A stretch of 64,000 bases of DNA from Anaerosporobacter faecicola (GCF_012070565.1 NZ_JAAQRO010000030.1:1-64000), one strand, 5' to 3'; shown: positions 8,594-17,514, numbered from the stretch's first letter. The notes: generated by a model from the letters alone, not told the origin. Translations and numbers: made by a program.

Positions 8594-8655
8594 AATTATC
8601 TCCCCTTTCTATCTATAGAGTAGCGTATTTACAGTCCATAAGCAAGTTACATTTG

Positions 8656-9111
8656 TCATATGTTCAAGTTTGATTCATTCATTTGTTTGCTATCAATATA
8701 GGTATTATAAACCAATCCAAAGATGATTAAGATACCACCAATAAGTTTCCCTATGGATAAGGTATTGTAGCGCAACCAATCGATGAGTAATCCAGTAAAG
8801 ATCTGGCTGATGAATAAGATGATTGTCAATTGAAATGCGGAAATTCTCGGGGTAACATAGTTTGAGAGGGAGACGGATAATACGCCCACAATTCCACCAA
8901 GATACATGAGGGTACCAGACCATGTTTTTGGGAGGGAAAGTGCTGGTAGAGTTTCTTTTGACAACAATAAGAACAGAAGGGCTACCACACTTCCAGTTAA
9001 ATAGTTATAAAATGTACTAGCCGATATCCGAATGCTTTTTCCTAACTGCGCATTGGTGGTACGGCTTATTACAATGGTAATACCACAGGCAAAAGCTGCT
9101 AATAATTCCAT
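8656..9111 (-). CDS. DMT superfamily transporter, YdcZ/DUF606 type (subunit 2)
   Basis: A 151-residue membrane protein with five hydrophobic segments, the length and pattern of YdcZ/DUF606 members: MELLAAFACGITIVISRTTNAQLG at the start, GGIVGVLSVSLSNYVTPRI in the middle and IGGILIIFGLVYN near the end. It is a distant paralogue of the next upstream gene (9129-9548), from which it is separated by 17 bases, and the two probably form one transporter. GAAAGGAGA precedes the start. The substrate is unknown. Confidence 0.8.
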   Translation of the reverse strand: MELLAAFACGITIVISRTTNAQLGKSIRISASTFYNYLTGSVVALLFLLLSKETLPALSLPKTWSGTLMYLGGIVGVLSVSLSNYVTPRISAFQLTIILFISQIFTGLLIDWLRYNTLSIGKLIGGILIIFGLVYNTYIDSKQMNESNLNI

Positions 9112-9128
9112 AGTGATTCTCCTTTCGA

Positions 9129-9548
9129 TTAAAGCATTGCAAAAATGCCTAGACAGATACAGCTTAAGCCAATTAACTTATGCTTGTTGAAGGGGTGCTT
9201 TTTCATTCCTAATAATCCAAAATGATCAAAGATCAGTGAGATGACGGTTTGTGCAAATAAACAAATACCAAGTGTCACAGTGACACCAAGTTTATTGATC
9301 GCAACATTGGTAAATACTACAGTCAAAACACCAATGATTCCACCAGAGTAAAGATAGAGAGGAATCTTTTCCTGTGTTTGTGGTGTACGTTTGTGTTGTC
9401 TCCAATAAAGGACTGCAATAGGTAGAAGTCCTGATAAGTGAATAAAGACCGTGGCATGATAATTTCCTATTTGTGCTGCTAAATCACCATTCATGGTTGT
9501 CATGGTGGTAATAAGGATACCATTAAGTATCGCTAGTAATTGTATCAT
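9129..9548 (-). CDS. DMT superfamily transporter, YdcZ/DUF606 type (subunit 1)
   Basis: A 139-residue, five-segment membrane protein of the YdcZ/DUF606 family (ILNGILITTMTTMNGDLAAQIG, GGIIGVLTVVFTNVAINKLG, IGLSCICLGIFAML). It is the first gene of a two-gene unit with its paralogue at 8656-9111 and is transcribed divergently from a YeiL-like regulator. The shared 229-base gap contains a palindromic operator candidate. GAAAGGAGC lies upstream of the start. The substrate cannot be inferred from sequence. Confidence 0.8.
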   Translation of the reverse strand: MIQLLAILNGILITTMTTMNGDLAAQIGNYHATVFIHLSGLLPIAVLYWRQHKRTPQTQEKIPLYLYSGGIIGVLTVVFTNVAINKLGVTVTLGICLFAQTVISLIFDHFGLLGMKKHPFNKHKLIGLSCICLGIFAML

Positions 9549-9565
9549 AGTAGCTCCTTTCTAAA

Positions 9566-9598
9566 CGGCTATATAAACCCTTCGGGGGGATGTGCACT
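9566..9598. repeat. dispersed GC-rich repeat, copy 1
   Basis: The 24-base core aaacccttcggggggatgtg plus cact (9575-9598) recurs with 22 of 24 identities at 45765-45788, and both copies are preceded by similar sequence (cggctatat versus cgcttatag). The G-run stands out in this AT-rich genome. Confidence 0.6.
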
Positions 9599-9647
9599 TT
9601 GTTATAAAGTATTTTCTTTGATTATAAAAAGAATCCTTGCAGAAGTA

Positions 9648-9663
9648 TATGACATATGTCATA
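9648..9663. promoter_or_regulatory. perfect 16-bp palindrome, candidate Crp/Fnr-type operator
   Basis: tatgacatatgtcata is perfectly self-complementary and lies in the gap between the divergent YdcZ pair and the YeiL-like regulator gene. Crp/Fnr family proteins bind such TGACA/TGTCA-type dyads, so this is the natural site for the neighbouring regulator. Binding is inferred. Confidence 0.55.
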
Positions 9664-9777
9664 GTATAGGAAAAAGATATTTCATGTATACATACGTAGT
9701 GTATATCGATTTCTTTAGACCATAAATCTGCAAAGATAATCTAGTTGAGAAAAGAAATACGATTGGAGAGGGGCAAT

Positions 9778-10449
9778 ATGATACAGATACAGGATAACGC
9801 AATAATTGAAACATATGTTAAGAAGTATGCAATTGATAAAATCCTTACGATGGAAAGAAGATATGAACTTCAATTGTGTCAGTTCCGTCAGGGAGAATTC
9901 GTATGTCGTGCAGGAGATGAACTTCGTTATCTCTATTTCTTTTTGGTAGGAAAAGCGAAGGTATATACGATGATGGAAACAGGAAAATCTCTTTTGTTCT
10001 CCTTTTATGATACGTTTGATCTGATCGGTGACGTGGAATTCATATTAGGGACTCCTATTCAATGTAATGTAGAATGTATGACACAAGTGTATTGTTTACG
10101 AATCTCATTATTGAATTATCGTGAGGAATTATTACAAGATAACCGTTTACTAAGGGGAATCTCCAACCATTTAGCCTCGAAACTTAGCGGAATATCCAAT
10201 AATAGTGCAAGAAACCTATTATATCCTCTAGAAAATCGCTTGGCAGCATATATCTTATCAATGGAAAAAGAAGATATTTTTTCAGAAAATCTCGTTCAGA
10301 CGGCGGAGTTATTGGGAACAAGTTATCGGCATTTGCTACGATGTATCAAAAAGTTTTGTGAATATGGCTACATGAAAAAAGAAGGAAAGGGTTATTCTAT
10401 TATAGAACAAAAAAAACTACTGGAATTAGGTGAGCGAGTCTATAAATAG
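9778..10449 (+). CDS. yeiL: Crp/Fnr-family transcriptional regulator, YeiL-like
   Basis: About 223 residues. An N-terminal cyclic-nucleotide-binding-like beta-roll (RQGEFVCRAGDELRYLYFFL ... GDVEFI) is followed by a dimer helix and a C-terminal winged helix (QTAELLGTSYRHLLRCIKKF). The segment PLENRLAAYIL and the SYRHLL recognition helix closely resemble E. coli YeiL as I remember it. The frame is open to a TTG at 9745, but ATG 9778 follows GGAGAGGGG and is the better start. Divergent from the YdcZ transporter pair, with a perfect palindrome between, so regulation of that pair and of itself is likely. Confidence 0.8.
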   Translation: MIQIQDNAIIETYVKKYAIDKILTMERRYELQLCQFRQGEFVCRAGDELRYLYFFLVGKAKVYTMMETGKSLLFSFYDTFDLIGDVEFILGTPIQCNVECMTQVYCLRISLLNYREELLQDNRLLRGISNHLASKLSGISNNSARNLLYPLENRLAAYILSMEKEDIFSENLVQTAELLGTSYRHLLRCIKKFCEYGYMKKEGKGYSIIEQKKLLELGERVYK

Positions 10450-10541
10450 AGGTAAAGTCATATCATATTTTTATATAGCTATGGAATACAAGACTTTAAA
10501 ATATTTGCTGGGGTAGAAATCATTTTAGATAATAAATTTGA

Positions 10542-10570
10542 TTGACAAATGATACGAATTTGCTTAGAAT
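10542..10570 (+). promoter_or_regulatory. promoter for the NiCo riboswitch and metal exporter
   Basis: TTGACA (10542-10547), 17-base spacer, TAGAAT (10565-10570). It places transcription start near 10577, just before the riboswitch. Confidence 0.75.
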
Positions 10571-10598
10571 AAAAATATCATACTCTTTGCACTGCATA

Positions 10599-10705
10599 TA
10601 AACCTACAGTACAAACTGAGCAGGCGACGAATTTATCGTGGAGCCGGGCCATACTATTATGGCAGCAGATGAAACATATATACATCTGTGGGACAGTAGT
10701 TTACT
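10599..10705 (+). ncRNA. NiCo riboswitch (czcD motif)
   Basis: The conserved blocks of the czcD/NiCo motif appear in order: acaaactgagcaggc, gtggagccgggcc, ggcagca and tgggacagtag, with outer pairing between taaacctac-gt near 10600 and acagtagttta near 10694. Known NiCo riboswitches sense Ni2+ and Co2+ and control metal efflux; the next gene is a cation diffusion facilitator. A further hairpin (gttccat ... atggaac) with T-run in its loop lies at 10713-10741. The expression platform was not resolved by eye. Confidence 0.85.
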
Positions 10706-10790
10706 TAAATTATTGTTCCATGGGTGTTTTTTTTATGGAACGACAATTGCAAGTGACATAGGGCTATCTTAATTATGGAGGTAACTATTT

Positions 10791-11738
10791 ATGGAACAAA
10801 CAAAAAGTCAAACAGAAAAATCACAACAGACTGAAACACAAAGCGTCCAAACATTGGAAAGTACGAAGCTAGCAATGCGGGTTTCAAAAGTTAGTATTAT
10901 TGTAAATGTGCTTCTGTCTGTGGCTAAATTACTAGCAGGTATTGTTGGGCATTCAGGGGCGATAATCTCTGATTCAATACATTCTGCATCGGATGTATTT
11001 AGTACATTTATTGTTATTATTGGCGTGTCGATTGCTGGAAAAAGTTCAGATGAGGATCATCAATATGGTCATGAGAGACTGGAATGTATCGCATCTATTT
11101 TCTTGGCTGTGGTTTTATTGGCAACAGGAATAGGAATTGGCTATACGGGAATTACAAAGATTATATCAGGTAATTACACAGAACTGGCAGTACCAGGATT
11201 ATTAGCGCTGGTTGCAGCAGTAGTATCCATAGTGGTAAAGGAATGGATGTATTGGTATACGAGGGCAGCAGCAAAGAAGATCAATTCAGGAGCTCTTATG
11301 GCAGATGCTTGGCATCATCGTTCGGATGCGTTATCCTCAATTGGAGCATTTGTAGGTATTGCAGGAGCAAGAATTGGATACCCTGTTTTGGATTCAGTGG
11401 CAAGTGTTGTAATTTGTGTCTTTATTGCCAAAGCATCCTTTGATATCTTCAAAGATTCTATTGATAAATTAGTAGATAAATCTTGTGATGAAGAGATTAG
11501 TACTAAAATGCGAAAAGTCATCTTAGCACAGGAGGGGGTACTTGGTATTGATAGTTTACGTACTCGATTATTTGGAGCAAAGATTTATGTGGATATTGAA
11601 ATTGTTGCTGATGGTTCAAAAACATTGAATGAGACACATCATATAGCAGAAATGGTACATGATGCCGTAGAAAGAGAATTTGTCAGTGTAAAACATTGTA
11701 TGGTTCATGTGAATCCAGAAGAAGAGAAGGAAAAGTAA
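10791..11738 (+). CDS. cation diffusion facilitator family metal exporter
   Basis: A 315-residue CDF transporter, expected to export a divalent metal in exchange for protons. It has a Gln/Thr-rich N-terminus, six membrane segments between about residues 30 and 210, the metal-site motifs SDSIHSASDVF (segment 2) and AWHHRSDALSS (segment 5), the loop motif YGHERLE, and a C-terminal cytoplasmic dimer domain (LGIDSLRTRLFGAKIYVDIEI). GGAGG lies before the ATG. The NiCo riboswitch in its leader argues for cobalt and nickel as substrates, although many CDF proteins also export zinc or iron. Confidence 0.92.
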   Translation: MEQTKSQTEKSQQTETQSVQTLESTKLAMRVSKVSIIVNVLLSVAKLLAGIVGHSGAIISDSIHSASDVFSTFIVIIGVSIAGKSSDEDHQYGHERLECIASIFLAVVLLATGIGIGYTGITKIISGNYTELAVPGLLALVAAVVSIVVKEWMYWYTRAAAKKINSGALMADAWHHRSDALSSIGAFVGIAGARIGYPVLDSVASVVICVFIAKASFDIFKDSIDKLVDKSCDEEISTKMRKVILAQEGVLGIDSLRTRLFGAKIYVDIEIVADGSKTLNETHHIAEMVHDAVEREFVSVKHCMVHVNPEEEKEK

Positions 11739-11838
11739 AAAAATGTTCAAAGAAAGCGAAGATCAATCGTATCGATGCTCTCTAGTTAAGAAGGAAGAAG
11801 ATATTTCGGATAAGAAATAAAACAATAGCAGTTGTAAT

Positions 11839-11879
11839 AGAGAGGGAAAGCGTCTGGAAAGCTGGCGCTTTCTCTCTCG
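11839..11879 (+). terminator. hairpin after the metal exporter gene
   Basis: gagagggaaagcg pairs with cgctttctctctc around a 13-base loop. The T-run is weak, so this may act as a terminator or an RNA-stabilising stem. It lies about 100 bases after the CDF stop codon. Confidence 0.6.
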
Positions 11880-11944
11880 TGATTAGATGAAAAATGTAGA
11901 TAAAGAAAGAAATAAAAAAAAATGAATAAATATTTAAAATTATA

Positions 11945-11973
11945 TTGACAATTAAAACAACTTATTGTATTAT
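11945..11973 (+). promoter_or_regulatory. promoter of the tRNA-Trp gene
   Basis: TTGACA (11945-11950), 17-base spacer, TATTAT (11968-11973). It lies about 45 bases before the tRNA. Confidence 0.7.
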
Positions 11974-12019
11974 ATAGAAGTACTGTTGATGAGCTACTCA
12001 TTAAGAGACAATTGAATAT

Positions 12020-12092
12020 AGGGGTATAGTTCAGCTGGTAGAATATCGGTCTCCAAAACCGCAGGTCGTGGGTTCAAATCCTACTGCCCCTG
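12020..12092 (+). tRNA. tRNA-Trp (anticodon CCA)
   Basis: A 73-base cloverleaf: acceptor arms aggggta and tgcccct, D arm with agttcagctggtaga, anticodon loop ctccaaa with CCA at 12053-12055, and T arm cgtgggttcaaatcctac, ending with discriminator G. CCA at the 3' end is not encoded. It is transcribed alone between its own promoter and terminator. Confidence 0.95.
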
Positions 12093-12098
12093 TTATAA

Positions 12099-12133
12099 AA
12101 GCCTTGTAAACATTGTGTTTGCAAGGCTTTATT
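12099..12133 (+). terminator. terminator of tRNA-Trp
   Basis: Thirteen-base arms aagccttgtaaac (12099-12111) and gtttgcaaggctt (12117-12129), one G-T pair, short loop, followed by ttattt. Directly behind the tRNA. Confidence 0.85.
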
Positions 12134-12206
12134 TGACGATAAAATAGATAAACAGTGCCATAAACGGTGTCACCTCAAAAGAATCATAACATCGTATTCG
12201 TATTTG

Positions 12207-12413
12207 TTAATTGTTACACGATTTATTTTGGTCATTCTCTTTTGTACTTTTACAGCATGCTTCTAGATAACTTTCATTAGCTAGAATTGCTACGATCGTA
12301 TCACCTAATTGAACCAAAGAAGCTGATAATAAATTTAACTCTTCCTCTGAAAGACACTGGGATAGTGTACAAGCAATTCCAGTAAGAGAAGCAACAAGAT
12401 TACAAGAATTCAT
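12207..12413 (-). CDS. small DUF6774-like protein
   Basis: A 68-residue protein, MNSCNLVASLTGIACTLSQ followed by LSEEELNLLSASLVQLGDTI, a form I associate with short clostridial proteins annotated as DUF6774; that name is from memory. It has two helices and five scattered cysteines. AGGTGG precedes the start. No function is known. It stands alone, convergent with the tRNA. Confidence 0.65.
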   Translation of the reverse strand: MNSCNLVASLTGIACTLSQCLSEEELNLLSASLVQLGDTIVAILANESYLEACCKSTKENDQNKSCNN

Positions 12414-12642
12414 GTTTGTTCCACCTATATTTGAATATTTATTAGGTATATATGATATATATGGTTGTCATTATTCACAGATAATTATTAAGGTGTAAGT
12501 ATAATAATTTCAATTCTAACTATACTAGTTACGTATAGTGCTTAATTGTGTTGCATAATATAGAGTTAATACTTGGAATAAGTGGAAAGATGCATAGGAT
12601 GCGATATGTAATGATCAGATGCTTGAAAGGAGTAGAATTAAA

Positions 12643-12789
12643 ATGAACGAGAAGGAAAAAATGAAACTGGAAGAAAAAAAGGAGAGAGAATTATTCAATA
12701 GTGTAACGAATAAAGTTAAAGTAGAAAATCAAAATCAGACCCATAATGTACGTGAAGAAGGGATAGGAAGACAAGGAAATAGGAGATAA
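12643..12789 (+). CDS. small highly charged protein, 48 aa, unknown
   Basis: Forty-eight residues starting MNEKEKMKLEEKKERELF and ending in EEGIGRQGNRR, preceded by a strong GAAAGGAG site at suitable distance. It is very hydrophilic, probably helical at the start and disordered at the end, with no cysteine or membrane segment. I do not recognise the family. The ribosome site is the main reason to accept it. Confidence 0.55.
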   Translation: MNEKEKMKLEEKKERELFNSVTNKVKVENQNQTHNVREEGIGRQGNRR

Positions 12790-12889
12790 TTGTGAACATT
12801 TTTAAAAAGCGTATCATATGATATCATAAAAAGTGGCAAATTAGTATAGTTTGTATAAGTTTTTATAGAAATTTTTGTCATTTTATCGT

Positions 12890-12918
12890 TTGACTAAATT
12901 GGCTAAATATGTTATAAC
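12890..12918 (+). promoter_or_regulatory. promoter of the HPr-like gene
   Basis: TTGACT (12890-12895), 17-base spacer, TATAAC (12913-12918), about 90 bases before the start codon at 13007. Confidence 0.6.
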
Positions 12919-13006
12919 TATAACATTCACTTAAAAGAAACTTATAGTAATGTATACGCAATAGAGTTATTCGCCACTTTCTATTGCAATTAAAGGAGTC
13001 GTGTTT

Positions 13007-13234
13007 ATGGAAGCTGTAGAAATTAAATTACAGGCACCAGAAGATGTAAAGGAATTAGTATCAGCCGCTGAGAAATGTGATTTTGATATCGATGTTATTT
13101 ATCAAAGAATCATTGTCGATGCAAAGTCATTTTTAGGAGTACTTAGCATGGGATTACAAAAGTCATTAACCGTATCTTGCCACGGATACGATGAAGCTTT
13201 TTCCAATACATTGAAAAAATATGCTGTTATGTAA
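13007..13234 (+). CDS. HPr-like protein lacking the phosphorylatable histidine
   Basis: A 75-residue protein with the HPr fold pattern: a first strand EAVEIKLQAP, helix, FDIDVIYQRIIVDAKSFLGVLSMGLQ (aligning with the Ser46 helix of HPr) and SLTVSCHGYDEAFSNTLKKY. The GIHARPA segment with active-site His15 is replaced by a stretch without histidine, so it cannot act as a normal phosphocarrier. A GTG at 13001 lies too close to the AAAGGAG site; ATG 13007 is preferred. It is a single gene with its own promoter and terminator. It may be a regulatory relative of HPr or Crh; no PTS genes are nearby. Confidence 0.75.
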   Translation: MEAVEIKLQAPEDVKELVSAAEKCDFDIDVIYQRIIVDAKSFLGVLSMGLQKSLTVSCHGYDEAFSNTLKKYAVM

Positions 13235-13257
13235 GCCGTAACAACAGTGCTAACAAA

Positions 13258-13292
13258 CAAAGGAATCATCATTTCATGATGGTTCCTTTTTG
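13258..13292 (+). terminator. terminator of the HPr-like gene
   Basis: aaaggaatcatcat pairs with atgatggttccttt (one G-T), three-base loop, then a T-run. Clear intrinsic terminator about 25 bases after the stop codon. Confidence 0.85.
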
Positions 13293-13362
13293 TTTTGGGA
13301 CTATAAAAAATAAATAATGTTTGCATACAAGTATTAAAACGTTAAACGCTGAATAATAGGAA

Positions 13363-15810
13363 CTATGAAAGTATATGGATTAATTCTTCAGGATGCAGTG
13401 GTTTACTATATAGGTATCCCTGTATCAGATCACATTGTTTTTCTCTTAATAGATTTAGTTGGTTTGGATCTTCAACACCTTCTGCAACAACTTTAACTTC
13501 AAGATTGTGTGCAAGAGATATGATTGCTTCCGCAACATAATTATCCTTTTTATTCAAGTTAATCTTATCTATAAAAGCCTTATCGATCTTAAGAGTATTG
13601 ATCGGCATTTGCGTTAGATAATTTAAGGAAGAATAGCCTGTTCCAAAGTCATCTAAGGATATACGAATACCAATTCGTTGGAGTTCTTCAAGTATGGAAA
13701 CCGCATCACGAATTGAGGAGGCAATGGCACTTTCTGTTATCTCTAATTCAAGGTATTCAGGGGAAAGTCCTGTTTCTTTTATAGTATCAAGTACAAGATT
13801 TGCAAATCCTTTTTGGTTCAATTGAATAGTAGAGATATTGACCGCAACAGTGCAATATGGAAAACCACTATTCTGCAGATGGCGGTTAAAGTTACAAGCT
13901 TCTCGCAATGCCCATTGGCCAAGATCATTGATCATTCCACTTTCTTCTGCGATGGGGATGAACTCTGTTGGGGACAGTTCTCCAAGTTTCGCACTGCGAA
14001 TTCGCATTAATGCTTCAAAGCCAATAATTCTTTCAAGATTTAAGTCAAATTGTGGCTGGTATACAAGATAAATTTCATTATTTTCAATTGCATGACGAAG
14101 AATTTCAATAATTTCAGAGTGTCGGCTAATTTCTTGCTGCATACTATCATCAAAAAGAGTAAGTCGGTTTTTTCCAGTGTCTTTCGAACGATACATGGCA
14201 ATATCAGCGTTTTTGATTAGCGTATTGTATTGGATTCCATTAAGTGGGTAGAGGGAGATTCCAATACTCATGGATATATATATGAATGTACCGTTGATAT
14301 TGACAGGGTCTTTGAATGTTTCAAGGATCATCTTGGCAAGGTCGAGGGCGTCATCTTGTGAAGCGATATTGGTTTTAAAGAATAAGAATTCATCTCCACC
14401 TGCACGAGCTAAAACATCTTGACCTTTAATGAAATAGTTCAGTCGTTTCGCAGTTTGAATTAGCAATTCATCTCCATAATCATGTCCTAAGGTGTCATTT
14501 ACATTTTTAAAGTTATCCAAGTCAACAAAGAAGATTGCATGTGCTTGGGAACAACCAGGTTCGGAATTTAACGTTTTACTGAGATAGTCGTAAAAGGCAG
14601 CTTTGTTTGGCAGTCGAGTTAAGGAATCGTGGTATGCAAGAAACTCTATGTGTTCATAATTGGAGCGTAGCTGTTCTTCTTTTACAAGTAATTTTTTATG
14701 TATAAAAGATAGTTCATCGTAGTTGGATTTAATGATATGAAGCATTTTGTTAAAACTTCTGGAAAGTTCGCCAAATTCATCTTTGGATTTCACATTACAT
14801 AATACGGTTAAATTGCCATCGGCAGCCTGTCTCATACAATCTCGTAGGTTCAGAAGAGGAGAAGTAAAGCTTTGGGCAATCTTTCGGCTTGATATAAGTA
14901 TGGTAATGAGTAATATTATTATGCAGATGAGGACGATTGTTATTGCATAAGAATAAACCGTATGAAACAGATTTACATTTTGTCCAATTACAAAATAACA
15001 TTGCATATTCTCTAGATAGTAATAAGAATAGATAGCACCAGAGTAGGAAGAACCCATATGAAATGTTCCCTTTGTTGGTTTGACACGGATGGCATGTAAA
15101 AAGAAGGAGGAAAAATCCTCTCCCTTCTTTTGAAAGGCCTGTCCATCCCCATGTGATAAAAGTGTTTCTCCCGTTTGATCAATAATACAGGAATAATTTG
15201 AATCTCCCAATTCAAGACCAGATAGATAATCTTCTAAAAAGGCTACGTCTACAGTTAAGACAAGATAGCCAACAATATGGTTACTCTGTTGCTGAAATAT
15301 AGGAGCACCAATTTCGAAAAGAGTATTATCAGCTGGAATCGTTTGATAGGTTCCTTTTTGAACAGAACCAATTGCAGTTTCCTTGGTCTTTGTAATTGTT
15401 TGAATTAGTAGGGATGAGGAAACATTCTGGTAATTTTCCAAGCTACTTGTGGTAGCAAGTACATCACCCTTATGATCATATATCGTTAGCATCTCATAGT
15501 TCGGATTAAGGTGTAGTTTCTGTAACAGATCTTTTTGCAACTCCTGGTAAATGTTTTCGTAACGATTCTGTGTCTCCGTAGTGGTACAGATGGATACAAT
15601 CTCATTCTGTCGAGCAAGAAAAGATAATTCCGATTCCTGGGTACGAAGGATACAAGATATAATCTCGGAACCGGACCTTACGCTTGATAGGAGGTCTTTA
15701 TAACGATCGGATTCTATCTTCTTTCCATAAACAAACAATGTAATCGTAGTGATAACGATTAGTGGAAGTATGGAAAAGATGATTAAGATAGTGTTTAATT
15801 TTGTTTTCAT
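13363..15810 (-). CDS. membrane GGDEF-EAL protein with extracytoplasmic Cache-type sensor
   Basis: An 815-residue c-di-GMP enzyme. Membrane segments at about 7-28 and 287-306 flank a large sensor region (30-285, Cache-like by pattern). A HAMP linker follows (307-360), then a GGDEF domain (about 390-550) with intact GGDEF at 471-475, and an EAL domain (about 565-815) with EAL at 599-601 and DDFGTGYSS from 720. Both catalytic signatures are preserved, so either synthesis or hydrolysis is possible. The start is supported by GAAAGGG. It is monocistronic, far from the chemotaxis block whose HD-GYP protein also degrades c-di-GMP. Confidence 0.92.
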   Translation of the reverse strand: MKTKLNTILIIFSILPLIVITTITLFVYGKKIESDRYKDLLSSVRSGSEIISCILRTQESELSFLARQNEIVSICTTTETQNRYENIYQELQKDLLQKLHLNPNYEMLTIYDHKGDVLATTSSLENYQNVSSSLLIQTITKTKETAIGSVQKGTYQTIPADNTLFEIGAPIFQQQSNHIVGYLVLTVDVAFLEDYLSGLELGDSNYSCIIDQTGETLLSHGDGQAFQKKGEDFSSFFLHAIRVKPTKGTFHMGSSYSGAIYSYYYLENMQCYFVIGQNVNLFHTVYSYAITIVLICIIILLITILISSRKIAQSFTSPLLNLRDCMRQAADGNLTVLCNVKSKDEFGELSRSFNKMLHIIKSNYDELSFIHKKLLVKEEQLRSNYEHIEFLAYHDSLTRLPNKAAFYDYLSKTLNSEPGCSQAHAIFFVDLDNFKNVNDTLGHDYGDELLIQTAKRLNYFIKGQDVLARAGGDEFLFFKTNIASQDDALDLAKMILETFKDPVNINGTFIYISMSIGISLYPLNGIQYNTLIKNADIAMYRSKDTGKNRLTLFDDSMQQEISRHSEIIEILRHAIENNEIYLVYQPQFDLNLERIIGFEALMRIRSAKLGELSPTEFIPIAEESGMINDLGQWALREACNFNRHLQNSGFPYCTVAVNISTIQLNQKGFANLVLDTIKETGLSPEYLELEITESAIASSIRDAVSILEELQRIGIRISLDDFGTGYSSLNYLTQMPINTLKIDKAFIDKINLNKKDNYVAEAIISLAHNLEVKVVAEGVEDPNQLNLLREKQCDLIQGYLYSKPLHPEELIHILS

Positions 15811-16083
15811 TTACACTGGCCCTTTCAATTGTAATTATTATGAAAAATCTACAGGAATTACCAAATATTGTATATTAGTATTTTAGCAAGAAAAATAAGG
15901 AAAATCAACAGAAATATTCATAAAAGATGCTTTTTTTATTCGAAGTTGCAATGAATTTGTTAGTAAATGCAATGAAAATGTTAGAATTACTAGGAGCTTT
16001 GAACTATAATGAATAAAAACAAAGAGAAGAAAACAAAATCTATATAGATGGTTTTTGTTTTAATAAAAAGTGGGGGTGAAGCT

Positions 16084-17436
16084 ATGGCACATGCAATTGA
16101 AAGAGATATGACAAAGGGAAATCCGACAAGACATATAATCGCTTTTGCTTTACCATTATTAATTGGAAATCTGTTTCAACAGTTATATAATATGGTGGAT
16201 ACGATCGTAGTTGGTAAATTCATTGGACCAGATGCAGTTGCATCGGTAGGTACTTGTAGTTCTGTGGGATTTTTGATGTTTTCATTAAGTGCAGGTATTG
16301 CAATTGGTATTGGAATTATGGTTGCACAATATTTTGGTGCAGGTGATTCAGAGAGTATTCGAAGAACAATTGCCAATGCCATATATGTACTTTCTGTAGC
16401 CTCTGTCATAGTTGGAGTTCTAGGAATTGTACTAGCGCCTCCTATATTAAAGCTAATGAAAACACCAGATCATCTGCTTGCAGATGCAGTAACCTATATG
16501 CGTGTGACCTGTGTGGGAATCATAGGTATTGCAGCATATAATGGTGTATCGGCAATAATGCGTGCGTTAGGAGATTCAAGGACACCAATCTACTTTTTGA
16601 TTTTGGCTAGTATTATTAATGTAGTACTTGATTTGGCATTTGTATTAATCTTTCATTTAGGGGTATTTGGTGTTGGCCTTGCGACCATTATCTCACAGTT
16701 TGTTTCTGCCATTACTTGTACTATATTTGCTTACAAGAAAATCTCCTATTTTAAGAATCTGAGAGAGTATATGGTTCCTCAAAAATATTATATTATGAAA
16801 TCATTATCGTTAGGTATACCAATTGCATTACAGAATTCACTGATTGCAATATCCTGTATTATACTCCAAAGTGTTGTTAATAGTTTTGGTGCCAATGTTA
16901 TGACGACCTTTACGATTACAGGACGTATCGAGCAGTTGATCCAGCAACCATATTCTTCTCTTGCAATGGCTGTAACAACGTATACAGGACAGAATATTGG
17001 AGCCAATAATATTCAGAGAGTAAAGAAAGGGTATCATCGGGCAACCATTATAACGTTAATATTTAGCCTTTGTATGTTACCAGTAGCATATATATTTGGT
17101 GCATCGATTATCAGAGCATTTGTTAGAAAAGAAGTTGTGGTTGATTTAGGAGTGCAGGCATTACGAATCACGAGTTTATGCTATTTCCCGTTAGGTATGA
17201 TTTATGTACCAAGAGCTTTGCTCAATGGTGCAGGGGATACAAGATTTGCTATGATTAATGGAATCACTGAAGTAGCTTGTCGTATTGTATTTGCCAATGT
17301 ATTGACTTCGATTCCTTCCATTGGATATTGGGGAATTTGGATTACATCAGGAGCAACTTGGACGGTGACCGCTTTGGTTTGTCAAATTCGATATTTCAGT
17401 GGAATTTGGAAGAGCAAAGCAATCATGAAAAAGTAG
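16084..17436 (+). CDS. MATE family efflux transporter
   Basis: A 450-residue, twelve-segment MATE transporter expected to export drugs or metabolites with cation antiport. Typical features are RHIIAFALPLLIGNLFQQLYNMVDTIVVGKFIG at the start of the first half (here read in pieces), GVSAIMRALGDSRTP after segment 5, and the second-half repeat with LNGAGDTRFAMING. An in-frame ATG lies at 16048, but ATG 16084 follows GTGGGGGTG at the right distance and begins MAHAIERDMTKGNP, the usual N-terminus. Single gene with its own terminator. Confidence 0.9.
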   Translation: MAHAIERDMTKGNPTRHIIAFALPLLIGNLFQQLYNMVDTIVVGKFIGPDAVASVGTCSSVGFLMFSLSAGIAIGIGIMVAQYFGAGDSESIRRTIANAIYVLSVASVIVGVLGIVLAPPILKLMKTPDHLLADAVTYMRVTCVGIIGIAAYNGVSAIMRALGDSRTPIYFLILASIINVVLDLAFVLIFHLGVFGVGLATIISQFVSAITCTIFAYKKISYFKNLREYMVPQKYYIMKSLSLGIPIALQNSLIAISCIILQSVVNSFGANVMTTFTITGRIEQLIQQPYSSLAMAVTTYTGQNIGANNIQRVKKGYHRATIITLIFSLCMLPVAYIFGASIIRAFVRKEVVVDLGVQALRITSLCYFPLGMIYVPRALLNGAGDTRFAMINGITEVACRIVFANVLTSIPSIGYWGIWITSGATWTVTALVCQIRYFSGIWKSKAIMKK

Positions 17437-17514
17437 CAGTAAGTAGACATGAATGAGTAATATTAAGTGAATATGATTTTGTGATGAAGTAGATCAATTT
17501 AACAGTTAAGAAAC

